From NCBI RefSeq assembly GCF_004349235.1, contig NZ_SMKY01000028.1, positions 1 through 54,068 of the forward strand: 54,068 bases of DNA, read 5' to 3'. The stretch comes from Actinomadura darangshiensis. GTDB lineage: Bacteria; Actinomycetota; Actinomycetes; Streptosporangiales; Streptosporangiaceae. Numbering within the stretch: the stretch's first letter is position 1; each line of letters starts with the position of its first letter. This document shows, piece by piece, positions 16,191 through 23,328 of the stretch. Below the pieces are notes generated by a model. The model had not been told where the DNA came from. It saw nothing but the letters and a program-made list of their open reading frames with translations, and ran no database searches. The translations under genes and the position numbers were made by a program.

Positions 16191-17072
16191 ATGGATCTGC
16201 GCCACCTGCGGTACTTCGTCGCCGTCGCCGAGGAACTCCATTTCGGACGCGCCGCCGAGCGGCTCTCGATGGCCCAGCCGCCGCTGTCGCAGGCGATCCG
16301 CCGGCTAGAGCACGAACTGGGCGTGGAGCTTCTCCACCGGAGCACGCGCAGGGTCGGCCTCACCGACGCCGGCCGCAGCTATTTGGCACGGGCCCGGAGG
16401 ATTCTCGGCGAGGTGGACGAGGCCGCGCACGAGGCCCGCCGGGTCGCGGCCGGCGCGGTCGGCCACCTCGCGGTCGGCTGCGTGGGCTCGGCGACCTACA
16501 GCCTGCTGCCCGCACTCTCCCGCGGTCTCTCCCTGGAACTGCCCGGCGTCGACTTCTCCTTCCGCGGCGAGATGCTGGTGCCCGACCAGGCCGAGGCGCT
16601 GCGGACCGGCGAGATCGACCTGGCGCTGCTGCGCCCCCCGATCGCCGACCTCTCGCTCACCGTCCTGCCGCTGCGCCGGGACTGGCTCATCGTCGCCGTT
16701 CCCGCCGACCACCCGCTGGCCGCCCTACGGCAGGTGGAGATCACCGACCTGGCGGACGCCGCCCTCATCGTGCATTCCGCGGACCGCCGCTCGGTGATGT
16801 ACGACGTCGTGCTCGGGCTCTTCCACGACGCCGGGATCGAGCCCCGGATCCGGCACGAGGTCGGCGAGACGTCCACTCTGATCACCCTCGTCGCGGGCGG
16901 TCTCGGCGTCGCGGTCGTCCCGGAGCCGGTGACGGCCCTGGCCCTCGAAGGCGTCGCCTACCTGCCGTTGGCGCAGCCCGCCGCGCACGTCGACCTGGCG
17001 GTCGCCCACCGGACCGACCGCACGGAACCGCACCTGGCCCGAGCCGTCTCGCTCGTCCGCCGGATCGTCTGA
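16191..17072 (+). CDS. LysR-family regulator of the beta-ketoadipate genes
   Basis: 293 aa, of the CatR/CbnR-like subgroup: MDLRHLRYFVAVAEELHFGR, LSMAQPPLSQAIRRLEHELG, LLHRSTRRVGLTDAG, then a ligand domain ending GGLGVAVVPEPV. The divergent position across the TTGATAC dyad makes it the likely activator of the thiolase/CoA-transferase operon, probably responding to an aromatic-pathway intermediate. Confidence 0.9.
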   Translation: MDLRHLRYFVAVAEELHFGRAAERLSMAQPPLSQAIRRLEHELGVELLHRSTRRVGLTDAGRSYLARARRILGEVDEAAHEARRVAAGAVGHLAVGCVGSATYSLLPALSRGLSLELPGVDFSFRGEMLVPDQAEALRTGEIDLALLRPPIADLSLTVLPLRRDWLIVAVPADHPLAALRQVEITDLADAALIVHSADRRSVMYDVVLGLFHDAGIEPRIRHEVGETSTLITLVAGGLGVAVVPEPVTALALEGVAYLPLAQPAAHVDLAVAHRTDRTEPHLARAVSLVRRIV

Positions 17073-17211
17073 GCCGCCCCGGACGGCCCGTACCAGCCAC
17101 ATCGACGCGGCGAACAGGGCCGGGGCCGCAGATGCCGGTTGTATTCGGACAGATGGACATGGAGTGCGGTCAGAAGGGCCTCGCCGAAGCGGCGTGCCGG
17201 CGCGATGGGGC

Positions 17212-17254
17212 GGCTCCCCACCCCGGTGACCGGCGGGGTCGGGGGTGGGGAGCC
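17212..17254 (+). terminator. Strong hairpin in a 320-bp gene-free gap
   Basis: GGCTCCCCACCCC (17212-17224) pairs perfectly with GGGGTGGGGAGCC (17242-17254), a 13-bp stem with a 17-nt loop. It is 140 bp past the LysR stop and a likely terminator. The rest of 17073-17395 shows no supported gene. Confidence 0.55.
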
Positions 17255-17395
17255 CTGACGCCGCCGAGGGTTGCTGTTCCGCGCGGCGGCGCCTACCGGC
17301 GGTGATGCGTGAACCGCCGACACGTGTGCAGCGCCACCGCACCTCGAAGTGTCACCCGAGCGCGGACGGCCCGGTGGCCGGAGACCGTGCGGCGT

Positions 17396-17875
17396 TCAGC
17401 GCATCTCTCGCAGGCGTTTCAGGTTTCGGCGGCCGATCTCGTTCGCGGTCCGTAGGAAGTCGATGGCCCGTTCAAGCTCTTCGGCCGTGAAGCGTTCGGC
17501 AAGGGTGGACTCCCAGTCGGCCTTCATCGGGCCCCAGATGCGCCCGGCGCTGACGTAGAAGCGTCGGGTCACCTCCACCTTGATCCGGCGCCGGTCGGCG
17601 GGGTCGGGAACGCGGCGCGCGTAGCCGGCCTCTTCGAGCCGATCGATCACGCCGGTCACCGCCCCCGTGGACAGCCCGGCCTCGGCCGCCAGTTCGCCGG
17701 CGGTCAGTCCTCCGCTGTTCTCAATGATGTTCAGGCAGTGCAGGTCGGTGCGGTTCACGCCGAGGTGCCCGGCGGCCAGGCCGTCGAAGGCGCTGTCCTG
17801 GTTGCCGCTCACCCGGAACTCGCCGACCAGGTCGTCGACCAGTTCGCTCTTCGTCCTACGGGGTGTCTTCGCCAC
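17396..17875 (-). CDS. MarR-family transcriptional regulator
   Basis: 159 aa winged-helix repressor: LHCLNIIENSGGLTAGELAAEAGLSTGAVTGVIDRLEEAGYARR, then the wing PDPADRRRIKVEVT. Ends with basic RRNLKRLREMR. It is divergent from the VOC gene, with an AT-rich palindrome between them, a classic MarR-target layout. Confidence 0.9.
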   Translation of the reverse strand: MAKTPRRTKSELVDDLVGEFRVSGNQDSAFDGLAAGHLGVNRTDLHCLNIIENSGGLTAGELAAEAGLSTGAVTGVIDRLEEAGYARRVPDPADRRRIKVEVTRRFYVSAGRIWGPMKADWESTLAERFTAEELERAIDFLRTANEIGRRNLKRLREMR

Positions 17876-17906
17876 GCACGATATCCTTCACATGCTAAGA
17901 TACTTT

Positions 17907-17919
17907 GCTACTAAGTAGC
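17907..17919. promoter_or_regulatory. Likely MarR operator
   Basis: GCTACT-A-AGTAGC perfect dyad in the 87-bp AT-rich region between the divergent MarR and VOC genes. Confidence 0.6.
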
Positions 17920-17962
17920 TTGCCCAACAAGAGATGGTAGTCCTGCCGAGGGGGAGATCGAG

Positions 17963-18352
17963 ATGGCGAACGCGAGACTGGACTGGCGGCTGGAGCTGGT
18001 CCAGGTGCCGGTCTCCGACGTCGACCGGGCCAAGGCCTTCTACGTCGACAAGCTCGGATTCAACGCCGACCATGACCATCAGGTGAGCGAGGAGCTCCGC
18101 TTCGTCCAGCTCACGCCGCCCGGCTCCGCTTGCTCAATCGCGCTCACCACCGGTGCCCACCAGATGGAGCCCGGCTCGCTCGACGGCCTGCAAGTGGTGG
18201 TCACCGACGCGGACGCGGCCCGAGCGGAACTCCTCAAGCGCGGGGTCGAGGTGGGCGAGGTCCAGGAGTTCCCCTGGGGTCGGTTCGTCTTCCTCCAGGA
18301 CCCGGACGGGAACGGCTGGGCGGTGCAGCAGCCCATCAGGCCCGGCGAATGA
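17963..18352 (+). CDS. VOC-family (glyoxalase/bleomycin-resistance) protein
   Basis: 129 aa single VOC module with paired beta-alpha-beta units: LELVQVPVSDVDRAKAFYVD then GFNADHDHQVSEELRFVQLT, and DGLQVVVTDADAARAELLKRG then GRFVFLQDPDGNGWAVQ. Such proteins bind a metal and act as glyoxalases, isomerases or drug binders; no specific function can be inferred. Its 3' end overlaps the MerR-gene 3' end by 17 bp. Confidence 0.88.
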   Translation: MANARLDWRLELVQVPVSDVDRAKAFYVDKLGFNADHDHQVSEELRFVQLTPPGSACSIALTTGAHQMEPGSLDGLQVVVTDADAARAELLKRGVEVGEVQEFPWGRFVFLQDPDGNGWAVQQPIRPGE

Positions 18353-18833
18353 CACCGACCGGTTCGGGGGGCGGCCGAGCGGGGGCATCGTCGGTCGCGG
18401 GGACGGCCAGTTCGGTGAACGGCAACGGGCAGGCCGGTTGGTGCGAACACTCGATCAGGTCCGCGCAGCCCGCGGTCAGTGCTTGCCGCAAGGTGCCGGC
18501 GATGACGGTCAGATCGGCGATCCTGGCTTCGACCTCGGTCAGTTTCGTCCGTACTCGCGCCCTCAGCCCGGCATCGGGAGGCTGATGGCGGTGGGTGCCG
18601 GCCTCCAGCAGCTCGGCCACCTCCTGCAACGTGAACCCGAGCCGCTGTGCCGCCTTGATCACACGCAGCCTCGTGATCGCGTCCGCGGGATACAGCCGGT
18701 GCCCGCCGGGCGTGCGCCGGGGTTCGGCCAGCAGTCCGCGCCGCTCGTAGTACCGCAGGGTCTGCTGGTTGACGCCGGCCGCCGCCGCGACCTGTCCGCT
18801 GCGCAACCCGGTGGTGGCCGCTCGGCCGGTCAC
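18336..18833 (-). CDS. MerR-family regulator with C-terminal cysteine cluster
   Basis: 165 aa from a GTG at 18833. MerR HTH: LRSGQVAAAAGVNQQTLRYY then ERRGLLAEPRRTPGGHRLYP, followed by a dimerisation helix. The C-terminal tail has three cysteines in GCADLIECSHQPACPLPF (Cys-x5-Cys-x5-Cys), suggesting metal or thiol sensing. The GTG overlaps the stop of the upstream small gene (GTGA), so both are one operon. A longer open frame to 18968 has no MerR-like sequence before this point. Confidence 0.87.
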   Translation of the reverse strand: MTGRAATTGLRSGQVAAAAGVNQQTLRYYERRGLLAEPRRTPGGHRLYPADAITRLRVIKAAQRLGFTLQEVAELLEAGTHRHQPPDAGLRARVRTKLTEVEARIADLTVIAGTLRQALTAGCADLIECSHQPACPLPFTELAVPATDDAPARPPPEPVGVIRRA

Positions 18834-19186
18834 GAATCGGCTCCCATCGCCTCGGCCGCTCGGGCGGCCAGTGCGTCCAGTACCGCCGTGTGCCGGTCGT
18901 CGACGCCGGCCTCCAGCGACAGCGCACCGGCGGTGGCGGTGAGCGTGAAGGTGAAGAACGAGCAGCATCCGGTCTCGTGAGCGGCCAGTTCGGCCGCTCG
19001 GCCCGCGATCTCCGGATCGGCGCGCAACACCATCTGTACCCGCTCGGGACCTGCCCGTCGGACTTCGGTGACGGCCTCGGCGAAGAACGTGTCGAATGCC
19101 GCCATGCGCAGCGGTTGTTCAACCGTCGGCAGGGTGCACGCCGTAGGCACCCAGTCTTGCCCTGCACCTGCCTGTTCGAGTCCCAT
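18830..19186 (-). CDS. Small uncharacterised protein with GCC motif, MerR-linked
   Basis: 118 aa from ATG 19186. Soluble, largely helical, with a central AAFDTFFAEAVTEVRR helix and a striking HETGCCSFFTFTL segment holding vicinal cysteines. I do not recognise a named family. I recall similar proteins encoded beside MerR genes in actinobacteria. Coupled to the MerR gene by GTGA and preceded by a MerR-type promoter with no room for a leader. The CC pair could bind a soft metal or act as a redox switch (inference). Confidence 0.75.
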   Translation of the reverse strand: MGLEQAGAGQDWVPTACTLPTVEQPLRMAAFDTFFAEAVTEVRRAGPERVQMVLRADPEIAGRAAELAAHETGCCSFFTFTLTATAGALSLEAGVDDRHTAVLDALAARAAEAMGADS

Positions 19187-19193
19187 GATCCGA

Positions 19194-19224
19194 CGGTAAA
19201 CCTGTACCCCGGTACTGGATGCAA
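19194..19224 (-). promoter_or_regulatory. MerR-type promoter with 19-bp spacer and central dyad
   Basis: On the minus strand a -35-like TTGCAT (19219-19224) and a -10-like TTACCG (19194-19199) are separated by 19 bp. The spacer contains GTACC-CC-GGTAC (19204-19215). The long spacer with a dyad between the hexamers is the hallmark of MerR-controlled promoters. Transcription would begin at about 19187, next to ATG 19186, so the mRNA is probably leaderless. Confidence 0.65.
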
Positions 19225-19247
19225 CCCGCACTGCCCGGTTTCGTGGT

Positions 19248-19856
19248 TCACTGCTCTGCTGCACGGCGCCGAACGCGGGCTTCGAGGAGGTCCGCCACGT
19301 CGGTGAGGGCGGTCTCGATGCGCCCGTAGACGCGGGGGTCGAGCAGGGTGACGCCGTCGAAATCGCCGGCGGACGCGAAGATCGCGACCGGCACGGTCAG
19401 CGCCTGGAAGAAGGCGAAGAGCGGCCGCAGGGCATGCTCCAGGACGAGCGCATGGTGGTCGCCTCCACCGGTCGCAGCCAGCAGGACGAGCTTGTTTGCG
19501 AGCGCGTACTGGTCGACGAGATCGAAGAAGTGCTTGAACATGCCTGGGTAGGAGCCGCGGTACACCGGTGCCGCGGCGATCAGGAGGTCGGCCTCCTCAG
19601 CGAGCCGGAGCGCGGCTTCGACTTCGGGCGGGACGTCGTCGCGTTCGAGGGCCTCGGTGAAACCTGCGCCCAAGCGGTACACATCGACCTGGGACGCCTC
19701 GATGGGGAGCATCCCTTTCAACGTGTCGAGGATGGCATCGACGAGGCCCATGGTCTTCGACCGCAGGCTCGGGCTGCCGTTGACGACGACGACTCGCAGC
19801 ACCGCCCCGCCCGTCTGCGCGTCTGGCCGCGCATCGGCGATGGACAGGGCGCTCAT
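19248..19856 (-). CDS. FMN reductase, CE1759-type partner of an LLM oxidoreductase
   Basis: 202 aa NADPH-dependent flavin reductase fold: LRVVVVNGSPSLRSKTMGLV (phosphate-binding loop), AAPVYRGSYPGMFKHFFDLV, and VLLAATGGGDHHALVLEHAL. The long HHALVLEHALRPLFAFFQAL stretch is typical of the LLM-duo FMN reductase subgroup (named from Corynebacterium CE1759). It would supply reduced FMN to the monooxygenase encoded immediately upstream, with which it overlaps by 4 bp. Confidence 0.88.
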   Translation of the reverse strand: MSALSIADARPDAQTGGAVLRVVVVNGSPSLRSKTMGLVDAILDTLKGMLPIEASQVDVYRLGAGFTEALERDDVPPEVEAALRLAEEADLLIAAAPVYRGSYPGMFKHFFDLVDQYALANKLVLLAATGGGDHHALVLEHALRPLFAFFQALTVPVAIFASAGDFDGVTLLDPRVYGRIETALTDVADLLEARVRRRAAEQ

Positions 19857-20914
19857 GCCGCGTTCCTCTCGCGCGCGGCGACCTCGCGGCGGACGACCGG
19901 CGCGACCTCGGTTCCGAGTCGCTCGATCGCGTCGAGGTGCTCCTTCTGCGGCATCCCGCCGAAGCCCATCTGGATGATGGCCCGGTTCACGCCGTACAGC
20001 TCGTGGTAGGTGAGCAGCTTGTCGATGACCTCTTGGGGGCTGCCGACCAGCAGACCGGACCCCGGGGACGCCTGCGCGTCGAACGCGGCTCGTGGGAGCA
20101 GCATCCCCTGACCCCGCTGGTGGTTGTTCTCCTTCATCCCCTTCGCGAAGTAGGGGTACATCACGTCCCTCGCCTGCCGGCTCGTGCGTCCCACGTATCC
20201 GTGCGTGTTGATGCTGACCGGAAGCGCGCCGGCATCGTGTCCCGCCTGCTCCGCGGCCGCGCGGTAGAGCTGGACGGTCCGCTCGTGGTAGGTCACCGGC
20301 CCCAGCAGGAGGGCCAGCGCCATCGGCAGCCCGAGCCGGCCGGTGCTGATCGCGGACGCCGCCGAACCGCCTACCCCCACCCAGATCGGGAGGGTGCCGC
20401 CGTCGGCGCGGGGTGCGATGTCGGCGCCGGCCAGCGGAGCGCGGAGGCGTCCCTGCCAGCTGAGCGGGTTCCGTTCACGGATCTTGAGCAGCAGGTCGAG
20501 CTTCTCGCGGAAGAGGTCCGCGTAGTCCTTCAGGTCGTAGCCGAACAGCGGGAAGGACTCGGTGTAGGAGCCGCGGCCCGCGATGATCTCCGCCCGGCCC
20601 TGCGAGAGCAGGTCGATCGTCGCGAACTGCTCCCAGACCCGTACCGGGTCCTCCGAGCCGAGGACGGTGACCGAGCTCGTCAGGCGGATGTGCCCGGTCG
20701 CCTCGGCGGCGGCCGCCAGCAGGATCGCGGGGGCCGATCCGACGAAGTCGGAGCGGTGGTGCTCGCCGACGCCGAAGACGTCGAGGCCCGCCTCGTCGGC
20801 GACCCGCGCCTGCTCGATCGTCTCGCGCACGCGCTGCCGCGGTGACGGGAGCCGCCCGGTGACGGGGTCTTCCGTCACCTCGCCGAACGTCATGATCCCT
20901 ATCTCGAATGCCAT
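19853..20914 (-). CDS. LLM-class flavin-dependent oxidoreductase, CE1758-type
   Basis: 353 aa luciferase-like monooxygenase: FEIGIMTFGEVTEDP start, GVGEHHRSDFVGSAPAILLA, and SSVTVLGSEDPVRVWEQFAT then GRAEIIAGRGSYTESFPLFG. The pairing with a CE1759-type FMN reductase identifies the two-component family. Start MAFEIG at 20914 follows AGAGGAG; a longer frame to 20950 lacks family sequence. Divergent from a MarR gene with two operator-like repeats between them. Confidence 0.9.
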   Translation of the reverse strand: MAFEIGIMTFGEVTEDPVTGRLPSPRQRVRETIEQARVADEAGLDVFGVGEHHRSDFVGSAPAILLAAAAEATGHIRLTSSVTVLGSEDPVRVWEQFATIDLLSQGRAEIIAGRGSYTESFPLFGYDLKDYADLFREKLDLLLKIRERNPLSWQGRLRAPLAGADIAPRADGGTLPIWVGVGGSAASAISTGRLGLPMALALLLGPVTYHERTVQLYRAAAEQAGHDAGALPVSINTHGYVGRTSRQARDVMYPYFAKGMKENNHQRGQGMLLPRAAFDAQASPGSGLLVGSPQEVIDKLLTYHELYGVNRAIIQMGFGGMPQKEHLDAIERLGTEVAPVVRREVAARERNAA

Positions 20915-20967
20915 CTCCGTACTCCTCTGTCGTCGGGGCCGAACGAGCATCTACACCGCCCTTCAAG

Positions 20968-21027
20968 TTGTCTGCGCAGGCAGATATTCCCGAAGTGGCG
21001 GGAGCCACTGGTTGTCTGTGCAGGCAA
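20968..21027. promoter_or_regulatory. Two near-identical MarR operator-like repeats, 44 bp apart
   Basis: TTGTCTGCGCAGGCAGA at 20968-20984 and TTGTCTGTGCAGGCAA at 21012-21027. Each is an imperfect palindrome around CTGNGCAG with flanks TTG/CAA. The 44-bp spacing is about four helical turns, so two dimers would bind one face. It lies between the divergent LLM and MarR genes, so the MarR protein probably controls both. Confidence 0.7.
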
Positions 21028-21072
21028 TCGGGGAAGTGGCTTCGGCAGGCCTGATCCGGATACGGTGCAGCC

Positions 21073-21531
21073 ATGGCGACCGATCGTCTGCGCGACCTTG
21101 AGGACGAGGCGTGGAGGGGCTTCCTGCTCACTCACGACAGGCTCTGGCGCTCGATGGAGGAGGGGCTCGCCGCGCTGAACGTGAGCATGGCCGAGTACAG
21201 CGTGCTGGCTCTCCTCGGTGACGCCGGACCGAAGGGCATGCGGATGTCCGACCTCGCCGAACGCCGCCTGATGTCCACGGGCGGGTTCACCCGCCTCGCC
21301 GACCGGCTGGAACGCCGAGGTCTCATCGAGCGGCGGCGGTCGGACGCCGACGGCCGCAGTCTCGACGCGATTCTGACGAAGGACGGGCGGGCGCTCCTGC
21401 GGAAGGCATGGCGCCGCCATCACCGCGACCTTCGCGAACTGTTCTTCGACCGGCTCGGCGACGACGACCTCCGCCGCCTCGCCGATATCTGGAACCGCCT
21501 CGCCCCCGAGGACGGTGTCAGCCGTCCGTAG
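21073..21531 (+). CDS. MarR-family transcriptional regulator
   Basis: 152 aa: AEYSVLALLGDAGPKGMRMS, DLAERRLMSTGGFTRLADRL, then the wing ERRGLIERRRSDADGRSLDA. Divergent from the LLM/FMN-reductase operon. In this arrangement MarR usually represses the divergent enzyme genes and itself, released by a small aromatic or oxidised compound. Confidence 0.9.
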   Translation: MATDRLRDLEDEAWRGFLLTHDRLWRSMEEGLAALNVSMAEYSVLALLGDAGPKGMRMSDLAERRLMSTGGFTRLADRLERRGLIERRRSDADGRSLDAILTKDGRALLRKAWRRHHRDLRELFFDRLGDDDLRRLADIWNRLAPEDGVSRP

Positions 21532-21703
21532 AGTTCAGCCGGTCCATGATGTGCGCGCCGCCCGTCGGCATTTGACGTCGCGGTTCGCCGCAGGGGTGGA
21601 AGCGGTCCCCGGCGCCATCGGACGCGGCAGGGCCGGATGCACAGTCAACATGTCGGTGGCGGCTAGGGGTGTTCATGTAGCACGTTCGTGGTTAGTGTTC
21701 ATC

Positions 21704-21736
21704 GGTATCGGGGGCGCACGACCTGTCACCGATACC
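21704..21736 (+). promoter_or_regulatory. 5' UTR hairpin abutting the ribosome site of the MFS gene
   Basis: GGTATCGG (21704-21711) pairs perfectly with CCGATACC (21729-21736), loop 17 nt. The TGGAGG ribosome site begins at the next base (21737). An octamer GTGTTCAT is repeated at 21669 and 21695. It could be an operator or an RNA hairpin that tunes translation. Otherwise 21532-21748 holds no gene. Confidence 0.45.
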
Positions 21737-21748
21737 TGGAGGCCCGCC

Positions 21749-23128
21749 GTGGCGCTCTCCTTTCTCGACCAGCGGCACACCGTCGCGAAACCCGGTTACA
21801 ACCGCTGGCTGATCCCGCCGGCCGCACTGGCCGTCCATCTCTGCATCGGGCAGGCCTACGCCACCAGCGTGTACAAGACCTCCCTCGTCAAGCACTTCGA
21901 CGTCAGCCTCACCGCGGTCGGCGTCATCTTCTCCATCGCGATCGTCATGCTGGGCGCCTCCGCGGCGGTCATGGGCACCTGGGTGGACCGGGTCGGGCCG
22001 CGGCGCGCGATGTTCACCGCGGCCTGCTTCTGGGCGTCGGGCTTCCTCGTCGGCGCGCTGGGCATCGCCGCCGGGCAGCTCTGGCTGGTGTACCTCGGCT
22101 ACGGGTTCATCGGCGGGATCGGCCTGGGCATCGGGTACATCTCGCCGGTGTCGACGCTGATCAAGTGGTTCCCGGACCGGCCGGGCCTCGCGACCGGCAT
22201 GGCCATCATGGGGTTCGGCGGCGGCGCGCTGGTCGCCTCGCCGCTGTCGCGGCAGCTGCTCGACCTCTACGACCCGGACGGCGACCCCGCGTCCGGGTCG
22301 GCCGTCGCCCTGCTCTTCGTCACGCTGGGCGTCGTCTACTTCCTGGTGATGATGCTCGGGGTGTTCAACGTCCGGGTCCCCGCGCCGGGGTGGCGCCCGG
22401 CGGGGTACGACCCCGCGGCGGAGAGCTCCAGGACGATGGTCACCGCGCGCAGCGTCTCGGCGGCGTCGGCGATCAGGACGCCGCAGTTCTGGCTGCTCTG
22501 GACGGTGCTGTTCTGCAACGTCACCGCCGGCATCGGGATCCTCGAACAGGCCGGGCCCATGATCAGCGACTTCTTCCGGTCCGGCGGCTCGACGTCGGTG
22601 TCGGCGACCGAGGCGGCCGGCTTCGTCGGGCTGCTCTCGATGTTCAACATGGCCGGCCGGTTCGCCTGGTCCACGACCTCGGACTACATCGGCCGCAAAC
22701 CCACGTATGTGGGCTACCTCGGCGTGGGGATGGTCGCCTACATCCTGCTGGCGCTGTTCGGCGACTCCACTACGGCGTTCTTCATCGTGCTCGCCGCGCT
22801 GATCATCTCCTTCTACGGCGGCGGGTTCTCGACCGTCCCGGCCTATCTGCGCGACCTGTTCGGCACCTACCAGGTCGGCGCCATCCACGGGCGGCTGCTG
22901 ACCGCCTGGTCGGCGGCGGGCATCGCCGGGCCGCTCATCGTGAACCGGTTCCTGGACGCCCGCGGGGAGCCGGGCGCCCTGGTGGCCGCCGACTACCGCC
23001 CGGCCCTGTTCACCATGGTGGGCGTCCTGGCCGTCGGCTTCGCCGCCAACCTGTTCATCCGCCCGGTCTCGGAACAGCACCATGTGGCCGAGACCGGATC
23101 CGCGGTCGCGGGCCCCAGCCCCGCCTGA
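21749..23128 (+). CDS. OFA-family MFS transporter (oxalate/formate antiporter-like)
   Basis: 459 aa with about 12 membrane helices. GYNRWLIPPAALAVHLCIGQ, the MGTWVDRVGPRRAMF loop between helices 2 and 3, GIGYISPVSTLIKWFPDRPGLATG, and FGGGALVASPL are typical of the oxalate/formate antiporter family (OFA). Substrates are likely small organic anions. GTG start at 21749 is fixed by TGGAGG; the open frame continues upstream without family sequence. A 47-aa membrane peptide follows 32 bp later. Confidence 0.9.
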   Translation: MALSFLDQRHTVAKPGYNRWLIPPAALAVHLCIGQAYATSVYKTSLVKHFDVSLTAVGVIFSIAIVMLGASAAVMGTWVDRVGPRRAMFTAACFWASGFLVGALGIAAGQLWLVYLGYGFIGGIGLGIGYISPVSTLIKWFPDRPGLATGMAIMGFGGGALVASPLSRQLLDLYDPDGDPASGSAVALLFVTLGVVYFLVMMLGVFNVRVPAPGWRPAGYDPAAESSRTMVTARSVSAASAIRTPQFWLLWTVLFCNVTAGIGILEQAGPMISDFFRSGGSTSVSATEAAGFVGLLSMFNMAGRFAWSTTSDYIGRKPTYVGYLGVGMVAYILLALFGDSTTAFFIVLAALIISFYGGGFSTVPAYLRDLFGTYQVGAIHGRLLTAWSAAGIAGPLIVNRFLDARGEPGALVAADYRPALFTMVGVLAVGFAANLFIRPVSEQHHVAETGSAVAGPSPA

Positions 23129-23160
23129 CACCGGCCCCCACAGCGAAGGAAGAGTGCACC

Positions 23161-23304
23161 ATGGCGTCAACCGAGGGCGAAGGCCAGGCGGCCGCCACCC
23201 GGGACATGCCCCGGCTCGTCATCTCCTGGTCCATCGTCGGCATCCCACTCCTCTACGGCGTGATCGAGACGATCAGGGCGATCCTGCCGCTCTTCGGCCA
23301 CTGA
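23161..23304 (+). CDS. MFS transporter small subunit, single-pass
   Basis: 47 aa, ATG at 23161 with GAAGGAAGAG just upstream. A polar N-terminus of about 17 residues is followed by one hydrophobic helix, LVISWSIVGIPLLYGVIETI, and a short LPLFGH tail. Annotation pipelines recognise such peptides next to OFA-type MFS genes as a transporter small subunit; their role is poorly described. Position and composition match that family. Gene finders may miss it at this size. Confidence 0.78.
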   Translation: MASTEGEGQAAATRDMPRLVISWSIVGIPLLYGVIETIRAILPLFGH

Positions 23305-23328
23305 CCTCTTCGGCCACTGGCACGGGGC

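Noticed and set aside
16119..16241. Longer start for the thiolase gene
   Set aside because: It would translate through the LysR operator and the start of the divergent LysR gene, and adds non-thiolase sequence.
16958..17323. A 121-codon minus-strand frame after the LysR gene
   Set aside because: It overlaps the LysR 3' end and the 13-bp-stem hairpin and has no motif; composition-driven.
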